A DNA stretch of 12,850 nucleotides. It comes from Paracoccaceae bacterium. GTDB lineage: Bacteria > Pseudomonadota > Alphaproteobacteria > Rhodobacterales > Rhodobacteraceae. The first letter of the stretch is position 1, and every line of letters begins with the position of its first letter. Positions 1 through 5,681 of the stretch are shown in pieces. The notes beneath the pieces were generated by a model. It did no database searches. It had not been told where the DNA came from and saw only the letters and a list, made by a program, of their open reading frames with translations. The position numbers and the translations under genes were made by a program. Location of the stretch: positions 1 through 12,850 of the forward strand of contig PWWF01000178.1 of assembly GCA_003561595.1 (NCBI GenBank). Direction: 5' to 3'.

Positions 1-72
1 ATGTCGAAGTCTGGTGTCGAACTCATCCCCGGCCCCGATTTCGACCCCGCCAAACTAGAGGCCCTCAAATGA
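1..72 (+). CDS. cysS: C-terminal end of an upstream gene, probably cysteinyl-tRNA synthetase (partial)
   Basis: An open frame enters from the left edge and stops with TGA at 70-72, giving 23 residues that end in PDFDPAKLEALK. The ATG at position 1 is probably an internal methionine, because a free-standing 23-residue protein is unlikely here. The tail resembles, from memory, the C-terminus of CysS in Rhodobacteraceae (a short segment of the type R-M-S-K-x-G-V-x-L followed by P-x-F-D-P-x-K-L-E-A-L), and cysS beside cimA is a plausible neighbour pair in this group. The assignment rests on this short tail only. CysS would charge tRNA-Cys in the cytoplasm. Presence of a coding 3' end is fairly secure; the identity is tentative. 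Confidence 0.5.
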   Translation: MSKSGVELIPGPDFDPAKLEALK

Positions 73-100
73 CCAGAAGTGCCCTCATCGCGGCATGTCC

Positions 101-120
101 GCCCGTGCGCATGCACGGGC
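101..120. promoter_or_regulatory. 8-bp hairpin in the cimA leader
   Basis: GCCCGTGC (101-108) and GCACGGGC (113-120) are perfect reverse complements around a GCAT loop. The right arm is shared with the left terminal repeat at 114-128, so this hairpin and the long-range pairing cannot form at the same time. It lies 137 bases upstream of the cimA start. The structure is visible; any regulatory role is inference. Confidence 0.4.
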
Positions 121-223
121 AGCGCCCGCCATTTCGGGGGCTTACGCCGCGCCACTGGCGCGACGGTCCCCCTCAATCCCAGGCGGGCGCTTCGCTTCCC
201 GCATCGGTCGGGCGCTGCCCGTG
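114..223. repeat. Palindromic intergenic element with 15-bp terminal inverted repeats
   Basis: The arms CACGGGCAGCGCCCG (114-128) and CGGGCGCTGCCCGTG (209-223) are exact reverse complements. Between them lie two smaller hairpins. The first pairs GGGGG (136-140) with CCCCC (168-172) and CGCGCC (148-153) with GGCGCG (157-162) around an ACT loop. The second pairs GCGGG (183-187) with CCCGC (198-202). Together they would fold as a three-way junction. The element occupies most of the gap between the upstream gene and cimA. The pairing is seen directly. That it is a dispersed repeat of this bacterial family is my inference from its architecture; no second copy lies in this window. Confidence 0.6.
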
Positions 224-256
224 TTCCGAGAGATCACGCTTCAACAAGGCCCACTC

Positions 257-1885
257 ATGACCCGCAGCCGCCTCACCCTCTACGACACCACCCTGCGCGA
301 CGGGCAGCAGACGCAGGGCGTGCAGTTCTCGACCACCGAGAAGCAGGCGATTGCCGCCATGCTCGACACTCTGGGCGTTGATTATATCGAAGGCGGCTGG
401 CCCGGCGCCAACCCCACGGATAGCGAGTTCTTTGCCAACTGTCCCCAGACCCGCGCGACGGTCACGGCCTTTGGCATGACCAAGCGGGCGGGCCGGTCGG
501 CGGCGAATGATGATGTGCTGGCCGCCGTGCTGAATGCGGGCACGCAGGCGGTCTGTCTGGTGGGCAAGACGCATGATTTCCATGTCACGGCAGCGCTGGG
601 GATCGGGCTGGAGGAGAATATCGAGAATATCCGCGCCTCGATTGCGCATTGCGTGGCGCAGGGGCGCGAGGCGCATTTCGATGCCGAGCATTTCTTTGAC
701 GGCTACAAGGCCAATCCCGATTATGCGCTGGAGGCGCTGCATGCCGCGCATGATGCGGGCGCGCGTTGGGTCGTGCTGTGCGACACCAATGGCGGCACGC
801 TGCCTGCCGAGATCCGCACGATCACCGAAGCCGTGATCGCCAGCGGCATTGCGGGCGAGAAACTGGGTATCCATTGCCATGATGACACCGGGCAGGCGGT
901 GGCCTGTTCGCTGGCCGCGGTGGAAGCGGGCGCGCGCCAGATCCAGGGCACGCTGAACGGGCTGGGGGAGCGGTGTGGCAATGCCTCGCTGACCACATTG
1001 ATCCCGACACTGGTGTTGAAACCCGCCTATGCCGAACGGTTCGAGACGGGCGTAAGCCGCGAGGCACTGACAGGGCTGCTGCGTGTGTCGCGACGTCTGG
1101 ACGATATCCTGAACCGGGTGCCCCTGCGCTCGCTGCCTTATGTGGGCGCGTCGGCCTTTGCGCACAAGGCGGGGCTGCATGCCAGCGCGATCCTGAAGGA
1201 CCCCACGACATATGAGCATATCGACCCTGCCTGTGTCGGGAATGCGCGTGTGGTGCCGATGTCGAATCAGGCCGGGCAATCAAACCTGCGGATGCGGCTG
1301 GCGGATATGGGCGTGGCGGTCGAGAAGGGCGACGCGCGGCTGGGCGCGATCCTCGAGGATATCAAGACGCGCGAGGATGCGGGCTATGCTTACGACTCCG
1401 CGCAGGCGAGTTTCGAGTTGCTGGCGCGGCGCGCGCTGGGGCAGGTGCCCGAGTTTTTCGAGGTCAAGCGCTACCGTGTCACGGTCGAGCGGCGCAAGAA
1501 CAAGTATAACCGCATGGTCAGCCTGTCCGAGGCGGTGGTTGTCGTGAAGATCGGGGATGACAAGAAATTGTCTGTGTCGGAATCGATGGATGCCGAAGGG
1601 GCGGATCGCGGGCCGGTCAATGCGCTGGCGAAAGCCTTGGCCAAGGATCTGGGGCCGTATCAGGACGCGATTGACGACATGAAGCTGGTGGATTTCAAGG
1701 TGCGGATCACGCAAGGGGGCACCGAGGCCATGACGCGCGTCATCATCGATAGCGAGGACGGGCAGGGGCGGCGCTGGTCCACAGTGGGTGTGTCGCCCAA
1801 TATCGTGGATGCGAGTTTCGAGGCGCTCCTGGATGCCGTGATCTGGAAATTCCTGCGTGACGGGGTGCGCCCATGTCCGACCTGA
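257..1885 (+). CDS. cimA: Citramalate synthase
   Basis: CimA-type enzyme of the isopropylmalate/citramalate/homocitrate synthase family. It condenses pyruvate with acetyl-CoA to (R)-citramalate in the cytoplasm, giving a threonine-independent route to 2-oxobutyrate and isoleucine. The 542-residue protein opens with LYDTTLRDGQQTQG (from residue 8), has metal-ligand histidines H206 and H208 in HCHDD, NGLGERCGN near 234-242 and KAGLHA near 304-309. A C-terminal LeuA-type regulatory domain follows from about residue 415. The open frame extends upstream to 95, but the family begins just before LYDTTLRDG and the upstream part is the palindromic element, so ATG 257 is chosen; AAGG at 247-250 is a modest ribosome binding site. 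It overlaps the next gene by 13 bases. 2-isopropylmalate synthase is the alternative, but the GQQTQG motif favours CimA. Confidence 0.93.
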   Translation: MTRSRLTLYDTTLRDGQQTQGVQFSTTEKQAIAAMLDTLGVDYIEGGWPGANPTDSEFFANCPQTRATVTAFGMTKRAGRSAANDDVLAAVLNAGTQAVCLVGKTHDFHVTAALGIGLEENIENIRASIAHCVAQGREAHFDAEHFFDGYKANPDYALEALHAAHDAGARWVVLCDTNGGTLPAEIRTITEAVIASGIAGEKLGIHCHDDTGQAVACSLAAVEAGARQIQGTLNGLGERCGNASLTTLIPTLVLKPAYAERFETGVSREALTGLLRVSRRLDDILNRVPLRSLPYVGASAFAHKAGLHASAILKDPTTYEHIDPACVGNARVVPMSNQAGQSNLRMRLADMGVAVEKGDARLGAILEDIKTREDAGYAYDSAQASFELLARRALGQVPEFFEVKRYRVTVERRKNKYNRMVSLSEAVVVVKIGDDKKLSVSESMDAEGADRGPVNALAKALAKDLGPYQDAIDDMKLVDFKVRITQGGTEAMTRVIIDSEDGQGRRWSTVGVSPNIVDASFEALLDAVIWKFLRDGVRPCPT

Positions 1886-2598
1886 CCCGCGAAGAGGCGT
1901 TTCTGACGCTTTACAGCGATCTGGCGCGCGAAGGGCCGGGCGCGCCTGCCGATCTGGGCTGGGCGCTGTCGGTGGCCGCGACCCCCGCGCAGGCGCGGAT
2001 CATGGATGCAGGCTGTGGCTCAGGCGCGGATACGCTGACGCTCGCCAAGGAACGGCCCAGGGCGCGGATCGAGGCGGTGGACAAGATCGCGCAATTTGTC
2101 GAGGCCGCGAAACGGCGCACTGCGCCCTTTGGCGACCGGGTGCAGGTGCGGCAGGGGGATATGGCGCAGCTTGAGGGGCCGTATGATCTGATCTGGTGCG
2201 CGGGCGCGATCTATTTTCTGGGCGTGACCGAGGGGTTGCGCGCCTGGCGGCCTGCGCTGGCGCCTGGCGGCGCGGTCGCGTTTTCCGAACCCTGCCTGCT
2301 GCCGCGCCCGTCGGATGCGGCGCGCGCCTTCTGGGCGGAATACCCGCAGATCACGGATGTTGCGGGGATTCGCGCGCGCGTGGCGGATGCGGGCTACCGC
2401 GTCCTGGGCGAACAGATGCAGATTGGCGATGCGTGGGAAGCCTATTACATCCCCATGGCGCGGCGGATCGCGGCACTGCGCCCGGGGGCGACTGGCGCGC
2501 TGGCCGAGGCGCTGGATGCGGCCGAGGCCGAGATCGCACGCTGGCGCGCCGCGCCCTCGGAAATCGCCTATGCGCTGATGGTCGTGGCGCCTGCATGA
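1873..2598 (+). CDS. Class I SAM-dependent methyltransferase, substrate unknown
   Basis: A 241-residue protein with a Rossmann-type methyltransferase core. Motif I is DAGCGSG at residues 45-51, followed by an acidic strand end (EAVDK) and the motif II/III region GDMAQLEGPYDLIWC. LxxGG (LAPGG) before the later strands is typical. No membrane segment or signal peptide is visible, so it is probably cytoplasmic. The C-terminal half (AYYIPMARRIAALRPG and following) suggests a small-molecule or cofactor target, but I cannot name a substrate. The start ATG lies inside the last codons of cimA (13-base overlap), and the stop overlaps the next start as ATGA, so the three genes are probably translationally coupled. 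Family assignment is firm; the biological role is unknown. Confidence 0.88.
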   Translation: MSDLTREEAFLTLYSDLAREGPGAPADLGWALSVAATPAQARIMDAGCGSGADTLTLAKERPRARIEAVDKIAQFVEAAKRRTAPFGDRVQVRQGDMAQLEGPYDLIWCAGAIYFLGVTEGLRAWRPALAPGGAVAFSEPCLLPRPSDAARAFWAEYPQITDVAGIRARVADAGYRVLGEQMQIGDAWEAYYIPMARRIAALRPGATGALAEALDAAEAEIARWRAAPSEIAYALMVVAPA

Positions 2599-3365
2599 GC
2601 GATCTGGCCGATCTGGTCCGCGCGGGCGATCCTGATCGTTATGCTGCGACCCGCGCCGCGCCAGAGGCGGCGCGCGCAAAGCTCTGGCCGCTTTATGCCT
2701 TCAATCTGGAGATCGCGCGCGCGCCCTATGTGACGCAAGAGCCGATGATCGCGCAGATGCGGCTACAATTCTGGTCGGATGTGTTCCGCGATATCGCGGC
2801 AGGCGCGCCCGCCCGCGCGCATCAGGTGGCCGAACCGCTGGCCGCGCTGTGGCGCGACGAGGGGCTGCCGGTTGAGATGGGAGAGGCGATGGTTGCCGCG
2901 CGCCACTGGGACATTGCGCGCGAGGCTTTTGCGGATGAGGCGGCGTTTTTGGCGCATCTGGACGCCACGGCGGGCCATCTGATGTGGCTGGCCGCGCGCG
3001 TGCTGGGCGCGCCCGCGCCCTCCGAGCGGGTGGTGCGCGACATGGCCCATGCCGCGGGGCTGGCCAATTGGCTGGTCGCGGTTCCTGCGTTGCGCGCAGC
3101 CGGGCGCGTGCCGCTGTCGCGCGATGACGATGCCGCGATCCGCGCGCTGGCCGAGGGCGGGCTGGAGCGCTTGAGCCGTGCGCGCGCGGCGCGCGCTCAG
3201 GTGCCGGATACGGCAACCCCCGCGCTGTTATGCGGCTGGCAGGCAGGCGCGATCCTGCGCCGCGCGGCGCGCGAACCGGGGCGTGTGGCGCAGGGGCAGT
3301 TGCTCGGGTCCGAATTTGCGCGCCGGGGCAGTTTGCTGATGCGCGGGGTGTCGGGGCGCTGGTAG
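2595..3365 (+). CDS. Squalene/phytoene-synthase-fold protein, NDUFAF6-like
   Basis: A 256-residue protein starting at the ATG of an ATGA overlap with the methyltransferase. The N-terminal half contains KLWPLYAFNLEIARAP and MIAQMRLQFWSDV, the pattern typical of the alphaproteobacterial branch related to mitochondrial complex I assembly factor NDUFAF6. The aspartate-rich metal-binding motifs of true prenyl-condensing enzymes (DDxxD-like and the later NxxRDxxED-like helix) are not apparent; the second region reads GLANWLVAVPALRAAGRVPL. It is therefore unlikely to make squalene or phytoene. By homology it may help assemble NADH dehydrogenase, but this is inference. It is followed by a 136-base gap before yajC. 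No transmembrane segment is obvious. Confidence 0.82.
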   Translation: MSDLADLVRAGDPDRYAATRAAPEAARAKLWPLYAFNLEIARAPYVTQEPMIAQMRLQFWSDVFRDIAAGAPARAHQVAEPLAALWRDEGLPVEMGEAMVAARHWDIAREAFADEAAFLAHLDATAGHLMWLAARVLGAPAPSERVVRDMAHAAGLANWLVAVPALRAAGRVPLSRDDDAAIRALAEGGLERLSRARAARAQVPDTATPALLCGWQAGAILRRAAREPGRVAQGQLLGSEFARRGSLLMRGVSGRW

Positions 3366-3441
3366 CGCGGTTGTGCCCTCTTTCTGGCGGGCGGCGTCTT
3401 GCCAAGGCGCGGGCCTGACAGTAGGGTGCGCGCGAATTTAC

Positions 3442-3457
3442 GCCCCGCGACCGGGGC
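3442..3457. other. 6-bp GC hairpin with CGAC loop
   Basis: GCCCCG (3442-3447) and CGGGGC (3452-3457) pair perfectly around a CGAC loop. It sits between the squalene/phytoene-synthase-like gene and yajC and directly abuts TTGACG. There is no T-run after it, so it is a poor intrinsic terminator. It may be a weak terminator, a protein site or chance in GC-rich DNA. Confidence 0.3.
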
Positions 3458-3490
3458 TTGACGCATGCCTGCCCTGAGAGGGCCAGATTA
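3458..3490 (+). promoter_or_regulatory. Possible yajC promoter with TTGACG -35 box
   Basis: TTGACG (3458-3463) matches the sigma70-type -35 consensus in five of six positions. The 136-base gap before yajC is the most natural place for a promoter driving yajC-secDF and perhaps the ccm genes. No good -10 box stands at the ideal spacing: the bases 17 downstream are GGCCAG, and CAGATT or AGATTA is 20-21 downstream. I mark it as a candidate only. Confidence 0.3.
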
Positions 3491-3501
3491 CAGGAGCCTA
3501 C

Positions 3502-3825
3502 ATGTTCGTTTCGCCTGCCTATGCGCAAGATGCCGGTGCCGCTGCCGGGATCGTCTCGATCATTCCGTTCATCCTGATCTTCGTGATCATGTATTTTCTG
3601 CTGATCCGTCCGCAGCAGAAGAAGATGAAAGAGCATCAGGCGATGGTCAGCGCACTGCGCCGCGGCGATCAGGTGGTCACGCAGGGCGGCGTGATCGGCA
3701 AGGTGGTCAAGGTCAAGGAAGATGGCGAGGCCGAGGTCGAGATTGCCGAGGGCGTAAAGGTCCGCGTGCTCAAGCAGACCATCGCGAATGTGATTTCCAA
3801 GACCGAGCCGGCTGGGAAAGACTGA
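3502..3825 (+). CDS. yajC: Preprotein translocase subunit YajC
   Basis: A 107-residue single-pass membrane protein that associates with SecD-SecF at the SecYEG translocon. After a short N-terminal segment (MFVSPAYAQDAG) comes one hydrophobic helix at about residues 16-35, ending in the family signature FLLIRPQQKK. A soluble cytoplasmic domain with the typical GDQVVTQGGVIGKV follows. Length and layout match the family. AGGAG at 3492-3496, five bases before the ATG, is a strong ribosome binding site. secD follows after an unusually long gap of 179 bases filled with hairpins, whereas secD and secF are only nine bases apart. YajC is usually dispensable and its exact contribution to export is not settled. 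Confidence 0.96.
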   Translation: MFVSPAYAQDAGAAAGIVSIIPFILIFVIMYFLLIRPQQKKMKEHQAMVSALRRGDQVVTQGGVIGKVVKVKEDGEAEVEIAEGVKVRVLKQTIANVISKTEPAGKD

Positions 3826-3851
3826 TCGCACTGGCGGGCCGGCAGATGCGG

Positions 3852-3882
3852 GCAGATGCCGCCCCCGACAGGGCGTATCTGC
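3852..3882. other. Imperfect hairpin upstream of the long inverted repeat
   Basis: GCAGAT (3852-3857) can pair with ATCTGC (3877-3882), and CGCCC (3860-3864) with GGGCG (3871-3875), around a CCGACA loop with a small internal loop. It shares two bases with the adjacent long inverted repeat. It also overlaps two near-tandem copies of GGCAGATGC (3841-3849 and 3851-3859). Confidence 0.4.
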
Positions 3883-3948
3883 GCCCGGACCTGTCTGGCG
3901 GCGTGCCCACCCACCCACCCCTGCACGCCCCCAGACAGGTCCGGGCGC
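3881..3948. repeat. Long inverted repeat between yajC and secD with C-rich/G4-capable loop
   Basis: The left arm 3881-3898 (GCGCCCGGACCTGTCTGG) is the exact reverse complement of 3931-3948. After one C-C mismatch (3899/3930) pairing resumes for seven bases, GGCGTGC (3900-3906) with GCACGCC (3923-3929). This gives 25 of 26 positions paired around a 16-base loop. The loop region is CCC-A-CCC-A-CCC-A-CCCC on the + strand, so the - strand reads GGGGTGGGTGGGTGGG, a four-run G-quadruplex motif with single-base loops. There is no downstream T-run, so it does not look like an ordinary intrinsic terminator. The sequence structure is certain; the function is unknown. It could be an mRNA processing/stability hairpin or a dispersed palindromic repeat. 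Confidence 0.8.
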
Positions 3949-3959
3949 GGCACGGGGCT

Positions 3960-3974
3960 GCGGCGTGATGCCGC
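3960..3974. other. Small hairpin 30 bases before secD
   Basis: GCGGC (3960-3964) pairs with GCCGC (3970-3974) around a GTGAT loop, ending 30 bases before the secD ATG. It could influence the secD leader or simply reflect GC-rich sequence. Confidence 0.3.
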
Positions 3975-4004
3975 AAGATGCATGATACCGGGGGCTAAGC
4001 GCTG

Positions 4005-5672
4005 ATGCTGCAAATACCGATGTGGAAACGCGTCCTGATCTGGTCGACCTGTGCGCTGGCGATCCTGTTTGCGATGCCCAACCTGTTCTACGACCGGGTC
4101 GAGCGGCATAATGACGCGGTGGCGTTGTTCGCCGCCGGGGATGGCAGCGAGGCGGTCGAGGCCGATCGCGGTGCATGGCCGTCCTTCATGCCATCCTTTC
4201 TGGTCAATCTTGGTCTTGATCTGCGCGGTGGCGCGCATCTTCTGGCCGAGGTGCGGGTGTCGGATGTCTATGCCGACCGGATCGACAGCATGTGGCCCGA
4301 TGTCCGCGACCGGCTGGCCGAGGAACGCTCGACCGTGGGCGCAGTGCGGCGCATGCCGTCGGATGATCCGGGCGAATTGCGCGTGCGTGTCGGCAACCCG
4401 GAAACCATCGAACAGGCCGCAGGCTTCGTGCGCGAACTGGCCCAGCCCACGCAATCCGCGACCGGGTTCGGACAGGCGCGCGATCTGGATGTGCGCATCG
4501 ATGGCGAGGATATCGTCGTCACGCTGTCCGAGGCCGAGCGTCAGGCGACCGACGAGCGCACCATGCGCCTGTCGCTGGAGATCATTCGCCGCCGCGTCGA
4601 TGAGGCGGGCACGCGCGAGCCCACGATCCAGCGCCAGGGCGCCGACCGTATCCTGATCCAGGTGCCGGGGATCGGGTCTGCGGAAGAGCTGAAGGAGCTG
4701 ATCGGGACGACCGCGCGACTGACCTTTCATCCTGTGGTCAACGCGACCTCGGACCCTGATGCCACCCCCGGCCCGCGCGAGGTGATCTATCCGTCCATGG
4801 ATGAGCCGGGAACCTATTACATTCTGGAACAGACCCCGGTCGTGACGGGCGAACAGCTTGTCGATGCCCAGCCCGGCATGGACCAGAACAACCGACCTGC
4901 GGTGAATTTCCGCTTCAACCCGGCCGGTGGCCGCGCATTCGGCCAGTATACGGCCGAGAATATCGGCAATCCCTTTGCCATCGTGCTGGATGGCGAAGTG
5001 ATTTCGGCCCCGGTGATCCAGAGCCATATTCCGGGCGGATCAGGCATCATTACGGGGCGTTTCACGGTTGAAGAGACCAGCCAGCTTGCGGTTCTGTTGC
5101 GCGCAGGCGCGTTGCCAGCCGAGATGGATTTCCTCGAAGAACGCACAGTCGGGCCGGAACTGGGGCAGGACAGTATCGATGCCGGGCAGATCGCGGCCAT
5201 CGTGGCAATGCTGGCGGTGCTGGCCTTCATGCTGGCAAGCTACGGGATATTCGGGGTCATTGCCAATATCGCGCTGCTTCTGAACCTGTCGATGATCTTT
5301 GCGCTTCTGTCGCTGATCGGGGCCACGCTGACCTTGCCGGGGATTGCCGGGATCGTGCTGACCATCGGCATGGCGGTCGATGCCACCGTGCTGATCTTCG
5401 AGCGAATACGCGAGGAGATGCGCACCGCCAAGGGGCCCGCGCGCGCCATCGAGCTAGGCTATGACAAGGCGCTCTCGGCCATTCTGGACGCAAATATCAC
5501 GACCTTCATCACGGCTGTGATCCTGTTTGCCATGGGCTCTGGCCCGGTGCGCGGCTTTGCGGTCACGCTGGGGCTGGGGATCCTGACCTCGGTCTTTACG
5601 GCGCTGTTTGTCACGCGGTTGATGCTGGTTATCTATTTCGAGCGCAAGCGCCCGAAAACACTCGCGATCTGA
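4005..5672 (+). CDS. secD: Protein translocase subunit SecD
   Basis: A 555-residue RND-family inner-membrane protein that works with SecF and uses proton flow to help pull or release preproteins on the periplasmic side of SecYEG. One N-terminal membrane helix (about residues 8-28) is followed by a large periplasmic region beginning with LDLRGGAHLL at 71-80. Five membrane helices form the C-terminal part from about residue 385. The conserved AVDATVLIFERIREE near 457-471 is the SecD transmembrane signature with the key aspartate. The length is close to other alphaproteobacterial SecD proteins. ATG 4005 gives MLQIPMWKR, typical of the lineage. ATG 4020 is an alternative, and neither has a strong Shine-Dalgarno sequence (only a G-run around 3980). 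secF follows nine bases after the stop. Confidence 0.97.
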   Translation: MLQIPMWKRVLIWSTCALAILFAMPNLFYDRVERHNDAVALFAAGDGSEAVEADRGAWPSFMPSFLVNLGLDLRGGAHLLAEVRVSDVYADRIDSMWPDVRDRLAEERSTVGAVRRMPSDDPGELRVRVGNPETIEQAAGFVRELAQPTQSATGFGQARDLDVRIDGEDIVVTLSEAERQATDERTMRLSLEIIRRRVDEAGTREPTIQRQGADRILIQVPGIGSAEELKELIGTTARLTFHPVVNATSDPDATPGPREVIYPSMDEPGTYYILEQTPVVTGEQLVDAQPGMDQNNRPAVNFRFNPAGGRAFGQYTAENIGNPFAIVLDGEVISAPVIQSHIPGGSGIITGRFTVEETSQLAVLLRAGALPAEMDFLEERTVGPELGQDSIDAGQIAAIVAMLAVLAFMLASYGIFGVIANIALLLNLSMIFALLSLIGATLTLPGIAGIVLTIGMAVDATVLIFERIREEMRTAKGPARAIELGYDKALSAILDANITTFITAVILFAMGSGPVRGFAVTLGLGILTSVFTALFVTRLMLVIYFERKRPKTLAI

Positions 5673-5681
5673 GGGGAAAGC

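Noticed and set aside
1..72. A complete 23-residue gene beginning at ATG 1
   Set aside because: The ATG coincides with the window edge and the peptide resembles the tail of a longer protein, so it is treated as a partial gene.
95..256. 54-residue N-terminal extension of CimA from ATG 95
   Set aside because: The extension is the palindromic element read in frame, arginine/alanine rich and unlike the family, which begins just before LYDTTLRDG. ATG 257 fits the usual length.
173..1279. 368-codon - strand open frame across cimA
   Set aside because: It shadows the well-supported cimA and has no recognisable domain.
3841..3860. Start of a CRISPR-like or satellite array (GGCAGATGC twice)
   Set aside because: Only two 9-base copies with one base between them; no further units or spacers.
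3881..3948. Ordinary intrinsic terminator after yajC
   Set aside because: No T-run follows the right arm, the loop is long and secD continues on the same strand; the structure is kept as an inverted repeat of unknown role.
2701..4176. Long antisense open frame (491 codons, - strand)
   Set aside because: It crosses the squalene/phytoene-synthase-like gene, a non-coding gap, yajC and the start of secD, and its product is Arg/Pro/Ala-rich without recognisable motifs. It is a by-product of GC-rich codon use.
3669..5027. Long antisense open frame (452 codons, - strand)
   Set aside because: It shadows yajC and secD, has low-complexity His/Arg-rich composition and no family features.
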